From: Hymenobacter jejuensis
GTDB lineage: Bacteria > Bacteroidota > Bacteroidia > Cytophagales > Hymenobacteraceae
Direction: 5' to 3'
NCBI RefSeq assembly: GCF_006337165.1
Contig: NZ_CP040896.1
Location: forward strand, 3,658,001 to 3,722,000
Length of the DNA: 64,000 nucleotides
Below the pieces are notes generated by a model, which was not told the DNA's origin, did no database searches, and worked only from the letters and a program-made list of their open reading frames with translations. The translations under genes were made by a program, and so were the position numbers. Shown here piece after piece: positions 42,381 through 51,210 of this stretch (position 1 is the stretch's first letter; the number at the start of each line of letters is the position of its first letter).

Positions 42381-42866
42381 CTAGCGCCGTTGCATCGTTA
42401 CGAAGCTGAAGGCATAGGCGTGTTTGGCATCAGGCTCGTGCCGTTCGCGGGTTATCTCGCGCCATTCGGTGTGGTTGAGCTCGGGAAAAATTACGTCGCC
42501 ATCGAAGCTGTTGTGGACTTCGGTAAGGAACACGGTGTCGGCGGCGGCCAAGGCTTGGCGGTAAATTTCACCACCTCCAATCACGAATACATCTTCGTCT
42601 AGAGCCTGCGCTTGTTCCAGCGCCTCGGGTACCGAAAAGGCGACTTGGCAGCCTTCTGCGTGCCAATCGGGCTGCCGGGTAACCACAATGTTGGTGCGTC
42701 CCGGCAACGGCCGGCCGATGGCTTCGAACGTGCGGCGGCCCATCACAATCGGGTGATTCAGAGTGAGTTGCTTGAAATGCTTCAAGTCGGCGGGAAGGTG
42801 CCAAATGAGCTGGTTGTCGCGCCCAATTACTCCATTTTCGGCAACGGCTACTACTAAAGCGATCAT
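42381..42866 (-). CDS. folA: Dihydrofolate reductase
   Basis: Reduces dihydrofolate to tetrahydrofolate with NADPH. The 161-residue protein shows IALVVAVAENGVIGRDNQLIWHLPADLKHFK at the start (with the catalytic Asp in LPADLKHFK), PIVMGRRTFEAIGRPLPGRTNIVVTR and FVIGGGEIYRQAL. Its start overlaps the stop of fmt by four bases (ATGA), so the two are translationally coupled; both depend on folate one-carbon units. A large hairpin overlaps its stop. Confidence 0.94.
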   Translation of the reverse strand: MIALVVAVAENGVIGRDNQLIWHLPADLKHFKQLTLNHPIVMGRRTFEAIGRPLPGRTNIVVTRQPDWHAEGCQVAFSVPEALEQAQALDEDVFVIGGGEIYRQALAAADTVFLTEVHNSFDGDVIFPELNHTEWREITRERHEPDAKHAYAFSFVTMQRR

Positions 42867-43837
42867 GTGGTGGGCGGAGTTAGGGTACTGGCATTGAAGC
42901 CGCGCAGGAAGTCGGAAACAGGCAGACGCTTCTTGCCTTCCAGCTGCACATCCAACAGATCGAGCAGGCCCGCTCCGGTTTGTACCCGGAGGTACGTGCG
43001 CCCATCCGTGAGCCAGGTGCCGGGCGGTGCTATTGCACCGGGTCCGCTGTCGGCGTCGTCGGCCATAGCTTGCGCCCGAAAAACTTTCAGCGTGCGCCCA
43101 TCCGGGAGTTGCGTAAAGGCCGTCGGGATGGGGGAGAGGCCGCGCACTAAATTCGCTAAGGCAGGTGCGGATTGCGTGAAATCAAGCCGGCCGGTTTCCT
43201 TCTGTATTTTGGGAGCCGAACGCAGCGATTCGGTGGCCGTTTGGGGCGTAGTGGGCACATTGCCGGCTGCTATCGCCTGCACCGTGCGCAAGGCTAACGC
43301 CGCGCCAGAAGCCTTGAGCTTTTCGTACAGCGTGCCGAAGTCGTCGTCTTCGGAAATGGGTACCATATCCTGCAAAATCAGGTCGCCGGTGTCGATCTCG
43401 TGTTGCAGAAAGAAGGAAGTGACGCCGGTTTGCGTTTCGCCGTGGATCAGCGCCCAGTTGATGGGCGCCGCTCCCCGGTACTGGGGCAGCAGCGAAGCAT
43501 GGATGTTGATGGAGCCCAGGCGCGGCATGTTCCAAACCGCCTCCGGCAACATCCGGAAAGCTACTACTACTTGCAAATCCGCTTCGTAGCTCCGCAGCTC
43601 CGCCTGAAACTCCGGTGATTTCAAGTTGGTGGGTTGTAGCACGGGTAAGTTATGCCGCGTCGCTGCCTGCTTCACGGCCGATTCGGCGAGTTGCCGACCG
43701 CGGCCCGCGGGCTTATCCGGCGCCGTCACAACGGCCACCACTTCGCAGCCGGGCCAAGTCAGCAGCGTTTCGAGCGTCGGCACCGCAAATTCGGGCGTAC
43801 CCATGAAAATGAGGCGGAGAGGAGAAGTAGAATTCAT
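42863..43837 (-). CDS. fmt: Methionyl-tRNA formyltransferase
   Basis: Formylates initiator Met-tRNA using 10-formyl-THF. The ATG at 43837 gives 324 residues and the family opening LRLIFMGTPEFAVPTLETLL; the frame is open to 43951 but those residues are unlike the family. Catalytic blocks are INIHASLLPQYRGAAPINWALI (about 106-127) and GVTSFFLQHEIDTGDLI. The C-terminal OB-fold domain is present (PIPTAFTQLPDGRTLKVFRA). It overlaps folA by 4 bases. Confidence 0.94.
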   Translation of the reverse strand: MNSTSPLRLIFMGTPEFAVPTLETLLTWPGCEVVAVVTAPDKPAGRGRQLAESAVKQAATRHNLPVLQPTNLKSPEFQAELRSYEADLQVVVAFRMLPEAVWNMPRLGSINIHASLLPQYRGAAPINWALIHGETQTGVTSFFLQHEIDTGDLILQDMVPISEDDDFGTLYEKLKASGAALALRTVQAIAAGNVPTTPQTATESLRSAPKIQKETGRLDFTQSAPALANLVRGLSPIPTAFTQLPDGRTLKVFRAQAMADDADSGPGAIAPPGTWLTDGRTYLRVQTGAGLLDLLDVQLEGKKRLPVSDFLRGFNASTLTPPTT

Positions 43838-43884
43838 AATTATTAAGGAAACCGAAAAGATGAGGGTCAGGATTAGTGCTAGTC

Positions 43885-45150
43885 CTAAAAATCCTGGTAC
43901 AGTAAGTACTTCTTCCTCATCTGTTTGTATTGCGACAGCGCCGGCTCCCACGACGCGCGGATTTCCTGTTCGGACTTCCCGGCGATGATTTGCTGCCGCA
44001 TCGTGGAAGTGCCACTGAGTTGCTCGAAGTATTTCCCGAAGAACTTCTCCTTGTTGGTGCTCTGCTTGTAAAAGTCGATCAGATACTTAAGCGTGAAGCC
44101 AGTTGGTTCTTTGACTTCCACTTTCCGCAGGTCGAGGCCGTAGCAAAGCTGCCCGTTTTGGGGTGGCGTGGGCGAACCTGTGTTGGGCCGGGGCGTGAAG
44201 CTGAAAGGGCGGCTCGTCGGCTGGGCTGGGCCACCAATCACTTCAAAAGGCATATCGGTGCCTCTGCCCACGCTCACGTCGGTGCCTTCGAACATGCATA
44301 CGGTAGGATAAAGCACAACCGAATGCGCATTCGGTAAGTTGGGCGAAGGGCGCACCGGGAGCTGATAGTGCATCGCGTGCGTGTAACCGGCCACCGGCAC
44401 CACCGTAAGGCGGCAAGTTCGGCCACCGGCCAGCCACTTTTCGCCGTTGATCATTTGCGCGAGCTCGCCTACCGTGAGGCCGTGCACAATCGGGATGGGG
44501 TGCATGCCCACAAACGACTTGTGCGCCGGCTCTAGCACCGGCCCGTCGACGTACCAACCGTTGGGGTTGGGGCGATCCAGCACCAGTACTTCCTTGCCTT
44601 GTTCCGCAGCGGCTTCCATGATGTAGTGCAGCGTACTGATGAAGGTATAGAAGCGTGCGCCAACATCTTGAATATCAAATACTAACACATCAACGTCCTG
44701 GAGCATTTCCGGCGTTGGCTTTTTGGTAGAGCCGTAAAGCGAGCGAACGGGCAATCCGCTGCGGCTGTCGCGGCCGTCTTTGATGGTAGCGCCATCGGCA
44801 GCTTCTCCCCGGAAGCCGTGTTCGGGCGCAAAAATCATTTTCACCTGCACGCCCTGCGTAAGCAAGGTATCGACGAGGTAGGCCTGCCCAACGCGAGCGG
44901 TCTGGTTGACGACGAGGCCTACGCGTTTGCCGCGCAGCTGCGGCACGTAGCGGCCAAACTGCGCCGCGCCCACTTGCAGGCTGGCCGGCGCTTGTGTAGC
45001 AGCGTCGAGCACAACCTGAGGCGCGGACGTGACCACCACCGGCGGTACCGGCGTGGCAGCAGCCGACTGGGCAGAGCCGGTGCTAGGACGGCTGCAATCG
45101 GCGAACAAAACGGTGAAACCTAGCAGGCTGGTAAGCAGGGTTGAAGTCAT
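43885..45150 (-). CDS. namZ: DUF1343 exo-beta-N-acetylmuramidase (NamZ family)
   Basis: The 421-residue protein is exported, with a lipobox-like LFADCS near residue 19. After an Ala/Pro/Thr-rich spacer (about 25-55) the NamZ domain begins: LRGKRVGLVVNQTARVG and KMIFAPEHGFRGEAADGA, with the proposed catalytic Glu in PEHGFRG. Further marks are DVLVFDIQDVGARFYTFISTLHYIMEAA and VLDRPNPNG. NamZ removes terminal MurNAc from peptidoglycan fragments for recycling. It is divergent from the next gene at 45198, with a 47-base gap. Confidence 0.87.
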   Translation of the reverse strand: MTSTLLTSLLGFTVLFADCSRPSTGSAQSAAATPVPPVVVTSAPQVVLDAATQAPASLQVGAAQFGRYVPQLRGKRVGLVVNQTARVGQAYLVDTLLTQGVQVKMIFAPEHGFRGEAADGATIKDGRDSRSGLPVRSLYGSTKKPTPEMLQDVDVLVFDIQDVGARFYTFISTLHYIMEAAAEQGKEVLVLDRPNPNGWYVDGPVLEPAHKSFVGMHPIPIVHGLTVGELAQMINGEKWLAGGRTCRLTVVPVAGYTHAMHYQLPVRPSPNLPNAHSVVLYPTVCMFEGTDVSVGRGTDMPFEVIGGPAQPTSRPFSFTPRPNTGSPTPPQNGQLCYGLDLRKVEVKEPTGFTLKYLIDFYKQSTNKEKFFGKYFEQLSGTSTMRQQIIAGKSEQEIRASWEPALSQYKQMRKKYLLYQDF

Positions 45151-45197
45151 TAGGAACGAAACTAGAAAACTGGCCGTAGACGCGTAGCTTTACGGCA

Positions 45198-46412
45198 GTG
45201 AATGTCTCGCGGTATATATCCCACAAGATCGAGGGTGCCGATTCAGGTTCTTTTACCTCCTCGGTGACAAAAATAGCCATTATCAGCATTGCCCTCGGGC
45301 TGGCGGTAATGGTCGTCTCGTTTGCGATTCTGGAAGGCTTCCGCAACGAGATCCAAAGTAAGATCTTCTCGTTTGGCGCGCACCTCCAAATCAGCAAGTA
45401 CGACACCAACAACTCGCTGGAAGTCGAGCCCATCGAGAGTGTGCGCTTGCTCCAGACGCTGCACCGCATTCCGGAGGTAAAGAATGTGCAGCCTTTCGCT
45501 CGCAAAACTGCCATCATCAAGACCAAAGATGAGGTGATGGGCGTGGCCTTAAAGGGAATTGACGAGAAAAACGGTCTTTCGTCGATGCGGCAAAACCTGG
45601 TGGCGGGCAAATTCATCACGTTCTCCGACACGGCCGCCAGCAACGACGTGTTGCTCAGCCGCAAAATTGCCGACAAGCTCCGGCTGAAAGTCGGCGACGA
45701 GGCGTTGTTTTATTTTATCCAGAATCCGCCGCGGGTGCGCAAATTCACCGTGAGCGGCATCTACCAGACCGGCCTCGACGAGTTCGATGAGGCTTACGTG
45801 ATCGGCGATATTCGGCAGGTGCGCGAGTTGAATTCGTGGCCCGATTCGCTGGTAGGTGGCGTGGAAGTGATGCTGCGCGACTTCACGCAGCTCGATCCCA
45901 CCTTCGATCGCATGTACGAAAGCCTGCCTTATGATCTGAAGCTGGACAAGATCACCGAACAATACGCCCAGCTCTTCGACTGGCTGAAGCTATTGAACCG
46001 TAACGTAGTTATCTTCCTGATACTCATTATCTTCGTGGCTACGTTTAACATGGTGGCTACGATCTTTATCATGATTCTGGAGCGCACCAACATGATCGGG
46101 GTGCTCAAGGCCATCGGGGCTACTGACAACCAGATTCGCAGCATGTTCTTTTTCCGCGGCATGTCGCTGACGGTGCGCGGCATGCTCTACGGCAATTTGG
46201 TAGGCCTGGGCTTCTGCGCGCTCCAATATTATTTTCACCTCATCCCGCTCGACCCCGAAAACTACTACATGAACCGGGTTCCGATTTACTGGGACGTGAA
46301 AATGATTCTGCTGCTGAACGCCGCCACGTTTCTGGCGTCCCTGCTGGCCGTCCTGATTCCGACCTACCTAATCTCACGCATTCGCCCGGTAGCCGCGATT
46401 AAGTTCGATTGA
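45198..46412 (+). CDS. FtsX/LolE-type ABC transporter permease
   Basis: A 404-residue inner-membrane protein of the MacB/LolC/LolE/FtsX permease group. One TM helix near the start (VTKIAIISIALGLAVMVVSFAILEGF) is followed by a periplasmic domain (about 45-255) and three C-terminal TM segments (VVIFLILIIFVATFNMVATIFIMIL, MLYGNLVGLGFCALQYYFHL and MILLLNAATFLASLLAVLIPTYLI). IGVLKAIGATDNQIRSMFF is the cytoplasmic loop that contacts the ATPase. It probably moves lipoproteins or similar envelope substrates. The likely start is the GTG at 45198; no in-frame ATG precedes the first TM. The partner ATPase is not adjacent. Confidence 0.82.
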   Translation: MNVSRYISHKIEGADSGSFTSSVTKIAIISIALGLAVMVVSFAILEGFRNEIQSKIFSFGAHLQISKYDTNNSLEVEPIESVRLLQTLHRIPEVKNVQPFARKTAIIKTKDEVMGVALKGIDEKNGLSSMRQNLVAGKFITFSDTAASNDVLLSRKIADKLRLKVGDEALFYFIQNPPRVRKFTVSGIYQTGLDEFDEAYVIGDIRQVRELNSWPDSLVGGVEVMLRDFTQLDPTFDRMYESLPYDLKLDKITEQYAQLFDWLKLLNRNVVIFLILIIFVATFNMVATIFIMILERTNMIGVLKAIGATDNQIRSMFFFRGMSLTVRGMLYGNLVGLGFCALQYYFHLIPLDPENYYMNRVPIYWDVKMILLLNAATFLASLLAVLIPTYLISRIRPVAAIKFD

Positions 46413-46451
46413 TGTTTGAACCACGGATTTTGTGGACGAACATTAGTTTTG

Positions 46452-46476
46452 TAATCGTTTGATAATCAAGTGCTTA
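46452..46476. repeat. Intergenic palindromic element, perfect core
   Basis: Core TGATAATCA (9/9), right arm TGCTTA (5/6), left arm 3/6. It abuts the terminator after the permease gene. Confidence 0.6.
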
Positions 46477-46514
46477 CAAAAAGCCCATTCTGGGTGAACA
46501 GAATGGGCTTTTTG
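46477..46514. terminator. Bidirectional terminator
   Basis: CAAAAAGCCCATTCT (46477-46491) pairs with AGAATGGGCTTTTTG (46500-46514) between convergent genes. Confidence 0.85.
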
Positions 46515-46551
46515 CTGAAAAGGCAGGTAAGCAGGTTAAACCATTCGTGGC

Positions 46552-47244
46552 TCAAATCAAATGCTGACATTGCAGAATCAAGTTGGGGTCGGGGCATAGC
46601 GCGGCCCATGTTTTCTTTTCTTCCGGCAACGCCACGCCTGGAAAATCACCTTGCCGGCCTTGCATGTCGGCGATGATCTGAAAATGCAGGTGGGGCGGCC
46701 AATCGCCGTTTTCGGGGTGCGGCCCGACTTCAGCAAACGTGGTTCCTTTCTCCACTATCATGTCGGGGCGCAACAGGGCTACTTCGCGGCGCCCCAAATG
46801 TCCGTAGAGCGTGTAAAACGTCGTGCCCTCCAAGCTGTGTTCGAGAATTACCGTTGGGCCGTAATCGCCGAAATTATTGTTGTCGGCCACGCTGTGCACG
46901 ACGGCATCGAGCGGCGCCAACACCGGCGTACCGGCCCGTAGCCACACATCGACGCCCAAATGCAGCGAACGAGACGGGGAGCTTGGGTCGCCAAATACGC
47001 CCGGACTGCGCCGGTAGATCACGCGGTTTTCGAGGTAGCCACCCACGCCAATCTGTGCTTCCTGCGCGTCGAGTAGCTGTTGCACCAGCTCTTCAAAAGC
47101 GGCCGTATCGCGCAGGTCGGCATGATCGAGCAGGGGATTGGCAGCCGTAAAATCGAGGCGAGCCACTTGGGGCGAGTTGAGATCGACGGGCAAAACCGGC
47201 CCGAACTCAGCGGAATGACGACGCAGAAGAGCAGAAAGCGACAT
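46552..47244 (-). CDS. M23-family metallopeptidase domain protein without signal peptide
   Basis: The 230-residue protein has an M23/LytM fold from about residue 95 on. Zinc motifs are HLGVDVWLRAGTPV (first His and Asp) and PPHLHFQII (HXH). TFYTLYGHLGR supplies the next His. The first 90 residues (VLPVDLNSPQVARLDFTAANP) are not hydrophobic and no signal peptide is seen, so it would stay cytoplasmic. The end DFPGVALPEEKKTWAALCPDPNLIL resembles the M23 module found inside large phosphotransferase/aminotransferase fusion proteins. Its substrate is therefore unlikely to be cell wall. Confidence 0.78.
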   Translation of the reverse strand: MSLSALLRRHSAEFGPVLPVDLNSPQVARLDFTAANPLLDHADLRDTAAFEELVQQLLDAQEAQIGVGGYLENRVIYRRSPGVFGDPSSPSRSLHLGVDVWLRAGTPVLAPLDAVVHSVADNNNFGDYGPTVILEHSLEGTTFYTLYGHLGRREVALLRPDMIVEKGTTFAEVGPHPENGDWPPHLHFQIIADMQGRQGDFPGVALPEEKKTWAALCPDPNLILQCQHLI

Positions 47245-47430
47245 AGAAAAACGGGGAAGAACGCAAACTTGGGTGGCAGCTACCGAGAAACGAAACGTAA
47301 ATAGAAATGTTGAGGCCCTAACATGCCCTGTAGCCTACAAAGCTATGCGTTACATTTGTAGCACCGCTTGCCAACCCGCAGCGCCCTTTTTTGGTTAGCT
47401 TACTCCACTCCCACCAGTTCATCAACCCGC

Positions 47431-48534
47431 ATGAGCAGCCCGTATCTTACGCTCAACGTCGTCGAGCTTACCCACGAAACGCCCGATACCGTTACCATCC
47501 ATCTTGAAACGCCTGGCCGTCAGCCCGTAGCCAGTGAGCCGGGCCAGTTTCTTACCCTGATTTTGCCTTGCGGCCCAGCCGGCAAGAAAGAGCGCCGCTC
47601 GTATTCGCTCAGCAGCACGGCCCACGAAGCACCGCGCCTCTCGGTTACGGTAAAGCGCGTGCCGGGTGGGTTGGTGAGTAATTATCTGCTTGATACAGTG
47701 CAGGTTGGCCAGCAGATTGAAGCCATGGCTCCGCTGGGCAACTTTACGATCAAAACCAATCCAAAAGCCGCGCGCTCCATTGTGCTGATTGGGGCAGGCA
47801 GTGGCATCACGCCGCTCATGAGCATTCTGAAAGCCGTGTTGCGCGAAGAGCCCAACAGCCACGTGCTGCTCGTGTATGGCAGCCGCAACGAAGCGGCCGT
47901 GATTTTTTCCAAGCAGCTCCACCAATTGGAAACGCAATACGGCCGCCGCTTACAAATTGAACACGTTTTTAGTCAGCCCGCTAACCCTGCCGCCAGCCAG
48001 CATACCGGCCGCCTCAACCGCACCATGCTGCTGCGCATTCTGGAGCAACTGCACCAATTTCCGGCAGCACAAGCCGAGTATTTCCTTTGCGGCCCCGAGG
48101 GCATGATGACCGAAGCCCGCGCCGCCCTCGACTTGCTGGGCGTCCCCGCTGCGCAGATTCGCCGCGAAAGCTTTGTGGCGGCTGCCGAAACCCAGGAAGC
48201 TGCCGCCGCGCAGCCCAATGGCCACGGCGACGTATCGGACAGCGATACTGATGAAATCGTAACGCGCACTGTCACAATCAATTACGAAGGATCGGAGTAC
48301 GAAGTCAGCGTTGAGCCTTCCCAAACGATACTCGAAGCCGCGCTCGATCAGGACATCGACCTGCCGTATAGCTGCCAGGCGGGTTTGTGCACGGCGTGCC
48401 GCGGCAAGTGCCTTTCGGGCAAGGTGCACCTCGACGAGCGCGAGGGCCTGTCCGACTCGGAAATGAAGCAAGGCTACGTGCTGTTGTGCGTAGGCCACCC
48501 ACTCACCAGCGACGTTGTGCTGGAGATTGGGTAA
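47431..48534 (+). CDS. paaE: 1,2-Phenylacetyl-CoA epoxidase reductase subunit
   Basis: PaaE passes electrons from NADPH to the PaaA di-iron oxygenase. From the ATG at 47431 the protein has 367 residues: FAD domain (PGQFLTLIL, RSYSLSST), NAD(P)-binding domain (VLIGAGSGITPLMSILK about 124-140, and YFLCGPEGMM) and a C-terminal plant-type 2Fe-2S ferredoxin domain with CQAGLCTACRGKC and a final Cys in YVLLCVGHP. The frame opens 21 codons earlier, but that stretch is not family-like. A -7 box match (TACATTTG, 47351-47358) lies upstream. It is on the opposite strand to paaABCD and about 3.3 kb away from paaD. Confidence 0.85.
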   Translation: MSSPYLTLNVVELTHETPDTVTIHLETPGRQPVASEPGQFLTLILPCGPAGKKERRSYSLSSTAHEAPRLSVTVKRVPGGLVSNYLLDTVQVGQQIEAMAPLGNFTIKTNPKAARSIVLIGAGSGITPLMSILKAVLREEPNSHVLLVYGSRNEAAVIFSKQLHQLETQYGRRLQIEHVFSQPANPAASQHTGRLNRTMLLRILEQLHQFPAAQAEYFLCGPEGMMTEARAALDLLGVPAAQIRRESFVAAAETQEAAAAQPNGHGDVSDSDTDEIVTRTVTINYEGSEYEVSVEPSQTILEAALDQDIDLPYSCQAGLCTACRGKCLSGKVHLDEREGLSDSEMKQGYVLLCVGHPLTSDVVLEIG

Positions 48535-48716
48535 CGCTGAGGCGCAAATCGGTGGCCGATTTTCCCAACGCCCAGCCGTTTTTTGCGTAGAAGGGAGCTT
48601 GCGTCACGCCGGAGTTTTAGGGTTGCAGTTGGCTTATTTTCCTCAATTCGACATATTCGTAAGCTGAGCTGTAGCAACTCTTTCCTTTCTCTGTTTTACT
48701 GGCGTATCTTGTATTT

Positions 48717-50462
48717 ATGATGAATTCCGCCCTCGATACCCAAGTGGCTTCGGCTACGGATACGCAGCGTCCGCCGCGTCATTTTCTGCCCGAAGCGTTC
48801 ACTGTCAGCGATTGGGCCTCTCTCGAACCGTATTTTGTCGAGCTACGCGACCGCACCCTTGCTTCTTCCGACGAGTTGGAAAAATGGATGCTCGACCGTA
48901 GCGAGCTGGAAAGCATTCTGAGTGAGGATCTTGCGTGGCGCTACATCCGCATGACCTGCGACACGCAGGACCAGGAGCGGGCCGAAGCGTTTCAGTTCTT
49001 TGTCAACGAGATTGAGCCCAACGTTGCACCTTACGACCATGCGCTCAACGAGAAGATGATGCACTCGGAGTTCTTGCCGGGTCTCGATCAGGAGCGCTAC
49101 GGCGTATTCCTGCGTTCGGTACGGCAAGCCCTCGAAATTTATCGTGCGGAAAACATTCCCCTCAAAACCGACATCAGCACCAAGCAGCAGCAATACGCCG
49201 CTACTGTGGGTGCCATGACGGTAACCCTTGACGGTGAAGAGATTACGCTGCCCCGCGCCGCCGACCGCCTGAAAAACCCCGACCGCGCCATCCGGGAAGA
49301 AGCGTATCGGGCGATTCAGGAGCGCCGCTTGCAGGACTCGCAGCCGCTCGATCAGCTGTTCACTGAACTGGTGTCTCTGCGGCACCAAATGGCTTTGAAC
49401 GCGGATTTTCCCAACTTCCGCGACTACATGTTTGCCGCGCTGGGCCGCTTCGATTACACGCCGGAAGATTGCTTTGCTTTCCACCGTGCCATTCGCGAAA
49501 CGGTAGTGCCGCTCATCGATGACTTGGATCTGGAACGGCGCCAGGATTTGGCCCTGCCAGAGCTGCGCCCTTGGGACCTCGATGTGGATGTGAGCGGCAA
49601 AGCGCCCCTGCGCCCCTTCGACACCGGAGAAGAGCTGCTGGAAAAAACCATTACTGTGTTTCAACGCCTCGATGGCTTTCTGGGCGATTGTCTCCTGACG
49701 ATGCGCCAGATGGGTCACCTCGATCTGGAATCACGCAAAGGCAAAGCACCTGGCGGCTATAATTATCCGTTGGATGAAACCGGCGTGCCGTTCATTTTCA
49801 TGAACGCGACTTCGTCGTTGCGCGACGTGGTGACCATGCTGCACGAAGGCGGCCACGCCGTACACAGCTTCCTGACCCGTGCCCTGCCGCTTTCCGCCGA
49901 TAAGCACCCGCCGTCAGAAGTAGCAGAGTTAGCCTCCATGAGCATGGAGCTAATTTCTATGGACCACTGGGGGCTGTTTTTCCCGAATGAAGACGAGTTG
50001 CGTCGCGCCAAGAAAACACACCTCGAAAGTGTGCTGGAGACGTTCCCGTGGGTAGCCACCATCGATAAGTTTCAGCATTGGGTGTACGAAAATCCGCAGC
50101 ATACCGTGGAAGAGCGCCACGCCCGTTGGACGCAGGTTTTTGACGAATTCAACCAGCGCACGGTAAGCTGGAAAGGCTTGGAGCGCTTTAAGCCTTATTT
50201 GTGGCAGAAGCAGCTTCATCTCTACGAAGTGCCCTTCTACTACATCGAGTATGCGATGGCGCAACTCGGGGCCATTGCCGTGTGGCGCAATTTCCGCCAG
50301 AATCCGCAGGAAGGATTAGAGGCGTACAAGCGGGCCTTGGCCTTGGGTTATACCGCCCCAATTGGCGAAATCTATGCCGCCGCAGGCATTCGCTTCGACT
50401 TCAGCACCGAGTACCTGCGCACCCTAGCCGACTTCGTGCGCGAAGAAATGGCCAAGCTGTAA
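48717..50462 (+). CDS. pepF: M3 family oligoendopeptidase
   Basis: A 581-residue cytoplasmic zinc peptidase of the thimet/oligopeptidase (M3, PepF-like) family, cleaving short peptides. The catalytic block is TMLHEGGHAVHSFL (HExxH variant HEGGH, about 377-381), followed by the third-ligand region PPSEVAELASMSMELIS (Glu near 405). N-terminal helices and the domain order are normal for length. The two first codons are both ATG; either could start. A perfect terminator follows. Confidence 0.88.
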   Translation: MMNSALDTQVASATDTQRPPRHFLPEAFTVSDWASLEPYFVELRDRTLASSDELEKWMLDRSELESILSEDLAWRYIRMTCDTQDQERAEAFQFFVNEIEPNVAPYDHALNEKMMHSEFLPGLDQERYGVFLRSVRQALEIYRAENIPLKTDISTKQQQYAATVGAMTVTLDGEEITLPRAADRLKNPDRAIREEAYRAIQERRLQDSQPLDQLFTELVSLRHQMALNADFPNFRDYMFAALGRFDYTPEDCFAFHRAIRETVVPLIDDLDLERRQDLALPELRPWDLDVDVSGKAPLRPFDTGEELLEKTITVFQRLDGFLGDCLLTMRQMGHLDLESRKGKAPGGYNYPLDETGVPFIFMNATSSLRDVVTMLHEGGHAVHSFLTRALPLSADKHPPSEVAELASMSMELISMDHWGLFFPNEDELRRAKKTHLESVLETFPWVATIDKFQHWVYENPQHTVEERHARWTQVFDEFNQRTVSWKGLERFKPYLWQKQLHLYEVPFYYIEYAMAQLGAIAVWRNFRQNPQEGLEAYKRALALGYTAPIGEIYAAAGIRFDFSTEYLRTLADFVREEMAKL

Positions 50463-50486
50463 GCTGCACCCACCGATCAAGAACGT

Positions 50487-50518
50487 AAAAGGCGGCCGGA
50501 GCAATCCGGCCGCCTTTT
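50487..50518 (+). terminator. Terminator after pepF
   Basis: AAAAGGCGGCCGG (50487-50499) pairs with CCGGCCGCCTTTT (50506-50518). Confidence 0.88.
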
Positions 50519-50647
50519 CTACTGATAACCCCTGCATAAAGACTTTCTACAAGCAATAAACCATACCAATAAAGCCGGGCAGCAAAGTATACGGCATGAT
50601 GATCTGAAACACGGCCTTCGGGTTGCGTGGCAAAAAATAGTTTGCTA

Positions 50648-50672
50648 TTAATGCCTGATTATCAAGTAGAAA
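50648..50672. repeat. Intergenic palindromic element, perfect core
   Basis: Core TGATTATCA (9/9); arms 3/6 each. It lies 25 bases after the stop codon of the lipoprotein gene on the minus strand. Confidence 0.5.
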
Positions 50673-50697
50673 CAACTTCGCAACAGCAGAGCTAGCC

Positions 50698-51030
50698 TTA
50701 CCTAGCACGGATGCAAACAATCTTCACCGTTTGCCCAACCATGCAGATACTTGCCCGTGGGTCGTCGGTGTAGGCGATGTATACTTTCTCGCCGTCGTGG
50801 GGCGTGTAAGCTGTCCAAGCCTCGCCAGCGGGCTCGAGGCGTTTGCCAGAGCTAAGTTCGAGTACAAACCGACACCCATCGAGGCCAGTTAAGTCGCGGA
50901 TGGTGGCGGGAGTGGAGCAAGCAGGATCTGCGCTCTTGTCATCCTGACACGCACTTAACAGGACGAAACCGGCACCCAAGGCTAGCGTGCAAACAACTTT
51001 ATAGTGGAACGTGAAGCTAGAGAGTTGCAT
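50698..51030 (-). CDS. Small hypothetical lipoprotein
   Basis: 110 residues from the ATG at 51030 (the frame extends to 51123, but the shorter start gives a clean signal peptide). The lipobox is GFVLLSACQD (Cys near 28). The mature part (about 80 residues) holds four Cys (including ADPACSTPATIRDLTGLDGC and SICMVGQTVKIVC), so it may be disulfide-stabilised. It ends VKIVCIRAR. No family recognised. A terminator at 51148 separates it from the upstream gene. Confidence 0.65.
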   Translation of the reverse strand: MQLSSFTFHYKVVCTLALGAGFVLLSACQDDKSADPACSTPATIRDLTGLDGCRFVLELSSGKRLEPAGEAWTAYTPHDGEKVYIAYTDDPRASICMVGQTVKIVCIRAR

Positions 51031-51147
51031 CTGTGACAGGCTTAGTAGTTGAGTATCTGCACTAGAGATACTGACCATAAAAAGGAAGTTGCAAAGCGCC
51101 CAAACTTTTTGGCTCGATCCCAATTGCTAGAGCTCATTTAAAAGACG

Positions 51148-51185
51148 AAGCCCCTTGGCTGCCTTTACAAGCAACCAAGGGGCTT
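51148..51185. terminator. Hairpin terminator of the paa operon
   Basis: AAGCCCCTTGG (51148-51158) pairs with CCAAGGGGCTT (51175-51185), downstream of the last gene of the paa unit. Confidence 0.7.
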
Positions 51186-51210
51186 ACCACAAGCGCGGCA
51201 TCAAATGCAG

